Shown here piece after piece: positions 5,690-9,117 of a stretch of 9,117 nt of DNA (positions are counted from its first letter, which is position 1; every line of letters begins with the position of its first letter). The DNA comes from DAOVQB01 sp023128935 (GTDB lineage Bacteria; Eisenbacteria; RBG-16-71-46; CAIMUX01; WJJG01). The notes beneath the pieces were generated by a model. The model was not told the origin of the DNA, ran no database searches, and saw nothing but the letters and a program-made list of their open reading frames with translations. The stretch lies in assembly GCA_030628905.1 (NCBI GenBank), contig DAOVQB010000182.1:1-9117 (forward strand), in the 5' to 3' direction. The position numbers and the translations under genes are program-made.

Positions 5690-7444
5690 TTAAGGTTGGG
5701 GAGCCAGGGGGAGGGTGAAGTGGAAGGCAGCGCCCCGGCCTTCGACGCTCTCGGCCCAAACCCGGCCGCCGTGGGCTTCGATGATGTGTCTGGCAATAGC
5801 CAGCCCCATCCCCGTGCCCCCGCCAGCCCGGGCCTTGTCTGCCTTGTAGAAGCGCTCGAAAACGCGAGGCAGGTCGTCGGCAGGAATGCCGACCCCGGTA
5901 TCCACCACCGAGACCAGGATATCACCGCCTTCCGCCCGGGCAGAGACGGCGATCCTGCCGCCGGGCGGAGTGAACTTGATGGCATTGTGAACCAGGTTCA
6001 GCAGGACCTGTTCCACCCGTTCCCCGTCAGCCAGGGCCCGGGGCAGGTCGGCAGGGGCCTCCACTTCGAGGGTGAGTCCCGCCCGTTCGTACTGCGCCCC
6101 GAGCCGTTCCACCGCATATCCGATGGCTTCCGCCACGTCGAGAGGCTTCTTCTGGAGGGTGACTTCACCGCTCTCGATGCGCGATAGCTCGCTCAGCTCC
6201 TGCACCATCTGGGCCAGCCTATCCACTTCGGCGTCTATCTTGTCCAGGAAGTCCTTCGCCACGGAGGAGTCCTCGATGGCCCCCTCTTGCAGGGTCTCGG
6301 CGAGCGCCTTGAGCGACGCTATCGGCGTGCGCAGCTCGTGGGAGATGTTGGCAACGAAATCGCGGCGCACTGTCTCCAGCCTCCGCAGCTCCGTGAGGTC
6401 CTGGAGAAGCAGCAGGCATCCGGTCTCGCCCTCCAGCGGCGTGGCTATCACCCCCAGGGACTGCCTCCCGGGCCTGGTCTCCACCAACCCCTTCTGCTGT
6501 TGCCGTGACTCAAGGCAGCGCTGAAGCATCCCATCCAGTTCGTAGTCACGCGCTACCTCGATAAAGGTCTGTCCCAGCGCCTTGTCCTGGGAAAGCTGGA
6601 GCATTCTCTCTGCTGCCTGGTTCATCGTGGTTACCTTGCTATCGCCATCGACCACGAAGATGGCATCGCCCATGTGGCACAGGATAGCTGCCATCCTGTC
6701 TCGCTCGGTGGTGATAAGGGCCACCATCTCCTTGAGCCTGGCCGCCATCAGGTTGAACGCCCGGGCAAGCTCGCCGACCTCATCCCGGGAGCTCACCGGG
6801 ATTTCGTGCTCCAGCTCGCCTTCGGCCATCTTCCTGGATGCCTGCGTCAGCTTCTTGACCGGCTCCGTGGTGACCTTCGAGATCTGGAGCGCCACCACGA
6901 TGGCGACGATAACAGCAATCACGGCTCCCCAGGTTACCGTCCTGCCGATATGTCCCAGGGACTCATCTATCTCGGTCAGGGGGAGGGATACCCGGGCCGT
7001 GCCTACTATGTCGCCGTTTGTCGCCACCGGCACGGCGACATACATCATGTCGTAGCCCAGGGTGGCGCTGTAGCGTATGCTGCTACCACTCCCGCTGGAG
7101 AGAGCCTCGATGACCTCCGGCCTGTCGGCGTGGTTCTCCATTGTCGCCGGGTCCTCCTCCGAGTCACCCAGCACCACGCCATCCGCATCAATGATGGTGA
7201 CCCGGGCGTCGATCTGCTGCCCCAGCCTCCTGGCCAGGGCATCGATGTCGTCCGTCCGTTCACCGGCGAGATACGACACGCTGCTGTCGCCGACCAGCCT
7301 CGCCTGGTTGCTGAGCTGCGTCCTCAGGTCGTCCAGGTAGCTGTCCCTGAAGAAGCATGACAGGTAGGCGCTGAGCCCACCGATACATACCGCGATGAGC
7401 AGGACAAATGCTGTGGCGGTTCGCCATCGAATACTGTGGAACAT
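5690..7444 (-). CDS. phoR: PhoR, phosphate-sensing sensor histidine kinase
   Basis: The predicted kinase is 584 aa. Domains in order are a transmembrane helix (about 9-31), an extracytoplasmic sensor region (about 32-168, with a Cache/PAS-like strand pattern), a second membrane helix (about 170-189), HAMP (about 190-241), PAS (about 248-312), HisKA with phospho-acceptor H369 in NISHELRTP, and HATPase_c with N-box N487, G1 DTGVGI (515-520) and G2 GTGMGL (543-548). It autophosphorylates and passes the phosphate to PhoB. The membrane-sensor-HAMP-PAS layout matches Firmicutes-type PhoR and not the short E. coli form. The frame stays open upstream, but the ATG at 7442-7444 has GAGGG about 5 bases upstream and sits 1 bp after the phoB stop, so it is preferred. 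The stop codon overlaps the outermost Pho-box-like TTAA. Confidence 0.93.
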   Translation of the reverse strand: MFHSIRWRTATAFVLLIAVCIGGLSAYLSCFFRDSYLDDLRTQLSNQARLVGDSSVSYLAGERTDDIDALARRLGQQIDARVTIIDADGVVLGDSEEDPATMENHADRPEVIEALSSGSGSSIRYSATLGYDMMYVAVPVATNGDIVGTARVSLPLTEIDESLGHIGRTVTWGAVIAVIVAIVVALQISKVTTEPVKKLTQASRKMAEGELEHEIPVSSRDEVGELARAFNLMAARLKEMVALITTERDRMAAILCHMGDAIFVVDGDSKVTTMNQAAERMLQLSQDKALGQTFIEVARDYELDGMLQRCLESRQQQKGLVETRPGRQSLGVIATPLEGETGCLLLLQDLTELRRLETVRRDFVANISHELRTPIASLKALAETLQEGAIEDSSVAKDFLDKIDAEVDRLAQMVQELSELSRIESGEVTLQKKPLDVAEAIGYAVERLGAQYERAGLTLEVEAPADLPRALADGERVEQVLLNLVHNAIKFTPPGGRIAVSARAEGGDILVSVVDTGVGIPADDLPRVFERFYKADKARAGGGTGMGLAIARHIIEAHGGRVWAESVEGRGAAFHFTLPLAPQP

Positions 7445-7445
7445 T

Positions 7446-8153
7446 CTATCCCTCGAATTTGTACCCCACGCCCCGCACTGTGAGGAGGTGGTGGGGGCGC
7501 GCCGGGTCGGCTTCAATCTTCTTCCGGAGCCACCTGACATGGACATCTACCGTGCGCGTCTCACCCGCGTAATCATAGCCCCAGACCCTGTCCAGGAGAT
7601 AGTCGCGGCTGAACGCCCGGCCCGGGTTGCTCATCAGCAGCGCCAGCAGATCGAACTCCTTCGGGCTCAGGTCGAGGATAGAGCCGCCGGAGGAGACCCG
7701 ATGCCGGGCCAGGTCCAGCTCAAGCTCACCAGCCCTCACCACTGAAGGCGCGACCTCCTTGCTGGAGAGCATCTCCTGTTTCATCATCTCCGTGCGGCGC
7801 AGCATTGCCCGGATGCGAGCCAGGAGTTCCCTCATGCTGAAGGGCTTGGTCATGTAGTCGTCGGCCCCTATCTCCAGTCCGACCACCTTGTCGATTTCTT
7901 CGGCCTTCGCGGTGAGCATGAGAATGGGCACAGTCATCTCCCGCCGCAGGATGCGGCAGACTTCAAAGCCGTCGAGGCTGGGAAGCATGATATCGAGGAC
8001 AATCAAAGCGGGGTGCTCGCTGCGGGCGAGTTCCACGGCCCGGGCGCCGTCGGTGGCTGTGGCCACGTCGTAGCCTTCTCTGGCGAGGTTGTACTTGAGG
8101 ACATCGAGCAGTGTCCGGTCATCCTCAACGACGAGGACTTTGCTGCCAGTCAT
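7446..8153 (-). CDS. phoB: PhoB/PhoP-type response regulator, OmpR family
   Basis: The 235-aa product has an N-terminal receiver domain with acidic pocket E10-D11-D12, phospho-acceptor D54 (LIVLDIMLP), T81 and K103. A linker follows, then a C-terminal winged-helix DNA-binding domain (about 150-235: LSPKEFDLLALL, VWGYDYAGETRTVDVHVRWLRKKIE, VRGVGYKFEG). When phosphorylated by PhoR it should bind tandem 11-bp-pitch repeats such as those before pstS. The ATG at 8151-8153 has AAGGAG about 7 bases upstream. It sits immediately upstream of phoR with a 1-bp gap, and the toxin gene of a toxin-antitoxin pair ends only 28 bp before it. I see no separate promoter in that gap, so it may be read from the toxin-antitoxin promoter or from a promoter inside the toxin gene. 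The OmpR family has many members, and the PhoB assignment rests on the pst neighbourhood. Confidence 0.93.
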   Translation of the reverse strand: MTGSKVLVVEDDRTLLDVLKYNLAREGYDVATATDGARAVELARSEHPALIVLDIMLPSLDGFEVCRILRREMTVPILMLTAKAEEIDKVVGLEIGADDYMTKPFSMRELLARIRAMLRRTEMMKQEMLSSKEVAPSVVRAGELELDLARHRVSSGGSILDLSPKEFDLLALLMSNPGRAFSRDYLLDRVWGYDYAGETRTVDVHVRWLRKKIEADPARPHHLLTVRGVGYKFEG

Positions 8154-8181
8154 CTGCGCTCTCCTTCACCGCCGGTTTTCC

Positions 8182-8457
8182 TCACATTCGCCGGTAGGTC
8201 GTCTCAGAACGCCGCGTCACCTGCAATATGAGCACCAGACTCTCCCTGTCGAGTATGTCATAAACCACCCGATAATCCCCCACTCTGATTCTGTAGGCCC
8301 TGTCAGTTCCTTCAATCTTCCTTATGCCCTGGGGGCGGGGGTTATCCGCCAGGCCCCCTATGGCAGTCCTCAGGCGCTCAAAGTTGCGCCGCTGTATCCG
8401 CCGCTTGAGCCTTTGTAGGTCGCGTTCGGCAGCAGGCGAGACTTCGAGCCTATACAC
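8182..8457 (-). CDS. RelE/ParE-family toxin
   Basis: The 91-aa basic product has the RelE/ParE fold pattern: MYRLEVSPAAERDLQRL at the N-terminus, a helical pair, LADNPRPQGIRKIEG (36-50), then YRIRVGDYRVVYDI (55-68) and a closing strand with R-E-YR-like RRSETTYRR (82-90). Members of this superfamily either cleave mRNA on the ribosome (RelE) or poison gyrase (ParE), and the sequence alone does not settle which. Translation appears to start at GTG 8455-8457, overlapping the antitoxin gene by 8 bases. The GAGGAG motif lies too close to the start to act alone, so expression is probably coupled to the antitoxin. It is followed after 28 bp by phoB on the same strand. Confidence 0.88.
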   Translation of the reverse strand: MYRLEVSPAAERDLQRLKRRIQRRNFERLRTAIGGLADNPRPQGIRKIEGTDRAYRIRVGDYRVVYDILDRESLVLILQVTRRSETTYRRM

Positions 8458-8725
8458 TCCTCGACCCCGTTTCTTTCTCCCGCCTGCTCACCGCCTGTTC
8501 CATCTCCTGTTCCACCTGGGCCCATGGTCGCCCACCCTTCTCCTGCCATTCAGCGCGAGCAGCCTCGATTGCAGGCAGCAACTCCGTATCCTCACGAATC
8601 TCCAACCATTCCCGCACTGCCTCGGCAATGATGTTGCTTGCTGGCTTGTGCCGCCTGGCAGCCTCCACCTTGAGATCGGTATAGAGGTCTTCATCGTGGA
8701 ATACTACCGTCATTCTCCTGCTCAT
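8450..8725 (-). CDS. Ribbon-helix-helix-like antitoxin
   Basis: The 91-aa product begins MSRRMTVVFHDEDLYTDLKVEAARRHKPASNIIAEAVREWLE. The pattern is a short beta strand (RMTVVF), helix A (DLYTDLKVEAARR) and helix B (SNIIAEAVREWLE), typical of the CopG/Arc-type ribbon-helix-helix DNA-binding domain. The charged C-terminal half (about 45-91) would wrap the toxin and neutralise it. It lies directly before a RelE/ParE toxin gene and overlaps it by 8 bases, which supports the antitoxin role. The ATG at 8723-8725 has GGAGGTG about 5 bases upstream. An in-frame ATG four codons later is possible. It probably autorepresses through the GCGTA repeats in its leader. Confidence 0.82.
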   Translation of the reverse strand: MSRRMTVVFHDEDLYTDLKVEAARRHKPASNIIAEAVREWLEIREDTELLPAIEAARAEWQEKGGRPWAQVEQEMEQAVSRREKETGSRSV

Positions 8726-8741
8726 ATCACCACCTCCTCAG

Positions 8742-8761
8742 GCGTAGATGCGTATGTACGC
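8742..8761. promoter_or_regulatory. GCGTA repeats, candidate toxin-antitoxin operator
   Basis: GCGTA-TG-TACGC (8750-8761) is an inverted repeat. A further direct GCGTA lies at 8742-8746, 8 bp away. The site lies between the antitoxin -10 box and start codon, where ribbon-helix-helix antitoxins typically bind to autorepress. Confidence 0.4.
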
Positions 8762-8767
8762 GTGGGA

Positions 8768-8797
8768 ATTGTAGTAGCATCTGGCTCAGCCCGTCAA
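8768..8797 (-). promoter_or_regulatory. Promoter of the toxin-antitoxin operon
   Basis: On the minus strand TTGACG (8792-8797) and TACAAT (8768-8773) are separated by 18 bp. Each matches the sigma-70 consensus at 5/6. The antitoxin start lies about 42 bp downstream. This is the best-matching promoter on the minus strand upstream of phoB. Confidence 0.65.
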
Positions 8798-8817
8798 GTG
8801 GGGAGACAGCCATCCCG

Positions 8818-8847
8818 TTGACAGGTGGTTGCGTCGTGACGCAAGAT
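8818..8847 (+). promoter_or_regulatory. Promoter of degV with an embedded palindrome
   Basis: TTGACA (8818-8823) is a perfect -35. A weak -10 CAAGAT (8842-8847) follows after 18 bp. The dyad TTGCGTC-GT-GACGCAA (8829-8844, 7-bp arms) fills the spacer and reaches into the -10. A bound regulator there would directly control RNA polymerase. Confidence 0.5.
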
Positions 8848-8881
8848 ACGCGGATATGCCGGGCCCGGGGAGTACGTATCG

Positions 8882-9117
8882 GTGAAGGAGGTTGCCATCG
8901 TTACTGACAGCACGTGCTGCCTGCCGCACGAGCTGGTGGAGAAGCACGAGATTCTCCTTGTCCCCCTCCTGATAGTCCATGAGGGGAAGAGCTACCGCGA
9001 CGGAATCGACATCAGTCCCGGCGAAGTCTATGAGATCATGCGACGGAGGCAGAACCTGCCCACGACCTCAACCCCGTCGGCAGGGGATTTCCTGGACGCG
9101 TACGTGCGGTCAGGCCG
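8882..9117 (+). CDS. degV: DegV family protein, N-terminal part (runs off the window)
   Basis: Seventy-eight codons are present before the window ends. The start VKEVAIVTDSTCCLP, then VPLLIVHEGKSYRDGIDIS and later LPTTSTPSAGDFLDAYV, matches the N-terminal domain of DegV proteins, with the conserved TDST, PL-------Y-DG and TS-PS motifs. Family members such as FakB bind a fatty acid and present it to the kinase FakA for phosphorylation and use in phospholipid synthesis. The Ser of the TSTPS motif would contact the lipid carboxylate. The GTG at 8882-8884 is chosen because GGGGAG (8867-8872) lies 9 bases upstream and the family similarity begins at once. It diverges from the toxin-antitoxin operon. 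The C-terminal lipid-binding domain lies beyond the window. Confidence 0.88.
   Translation, partial: MKEVAIVTDSTCCLPHELVEKHEILLVPLLIVHEGKSYRDGIDISPGEVYEIMRRRQNLPTTSTPSAGDFLDAYVRSG

Noticed and set aside
7445..7546. Upstream extension of PhoR
   Set aside because: It would overlap the conserved C-terminus of phoB and carries no family similarity. The ATG at 7444 has a ribosome-binding site and begins just before the first membrane helix.
8786..8980. Minus-strand open frame opposite the start of degV
   Set aside because: It overlaps the promoter region and the clear DegV coding start, with no motif of its own.

Overview
The window looks like a chromosomal segment of a GC-rich bacterium. Its core is a complete phosphate-starvation locus on the minus strand, flanked by small accessory genes. 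PstS is a lipoprotein with a clear lipobox. The gene families present (PhoB/PhoR, PstSCAB, PhoU, DegV, a DUF6506-like protein, HicBA and RelE/ParE modules) would fit an environmental Chloroflexota (Dehalococcoidia-like) or another GC-rich lineage with lipid-anchored binding proteins. That placement is an impression from the protein sequences and no marker gene here proves it.

Left part (1-1554, plus strand unless stated). The window opens with a 41-bp tandem repeat containing a nested palindrome. A HicB antitoxin/HicA toxin pair with a 4-base overlap follows. Next is an AT-richer stretch holding what looks like the C-terminal remnant of a DNA methylase-type gene on the minus strand. Last is a DUF6506-like gene whose N-terminus and body lie in different frames, so it has a one-base frameshift or an assembly error.

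Middle (1573-8153, minus strand). Transcription runs from high to low coordinates: phoB - phoR - (promoter with Pho-box array) - pstS - (hairpin) - pstC - pstA - pstB - phoU. PhoR senses phosphate status, with PhoU and the transporter as likely inputs, and phosphorylates PhoB. PhoB would then bind the 11-bp-spaced TTAA repeats in front of pstS to induce the high-affinity ABC phosphate importer. PstS captures phosphate, PstC and PstA form the channel, PstB supplies ATP-driven power, and PhoU gives negative feedback. The genes are tightly packed: there is a 1-bp gap between phoB and phoR and between pstA and pstB, and a 4-bp overlap between pstC and pstA. The large gaps are before pstS and between pstS and pstC, and each holds a visible regulatory structure.

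Right part (8182-9117). A ribbon-helix-helix-like antitoxin and a RelE/ParE-type toxin lie on the minus strand. The toxin stops only 28 bp before phoB, so the toxin-antitoxin promoter may also read into phoB-phoR. Divergently, on the plus strand, a DegV family (fatty-acid-binding) gene begins and runs off the window. The region between the two divergent genes contains two promoter-like elements and two inverted repeats that look like operators.

No entirely new multi-gene system was found. The most notable points are the phased Pho-box array, the toxin-antitoxin module placed as leader of the pho operon, the palindrome set inside the degV promoter, and the decayed or frameshifted genes on the left.
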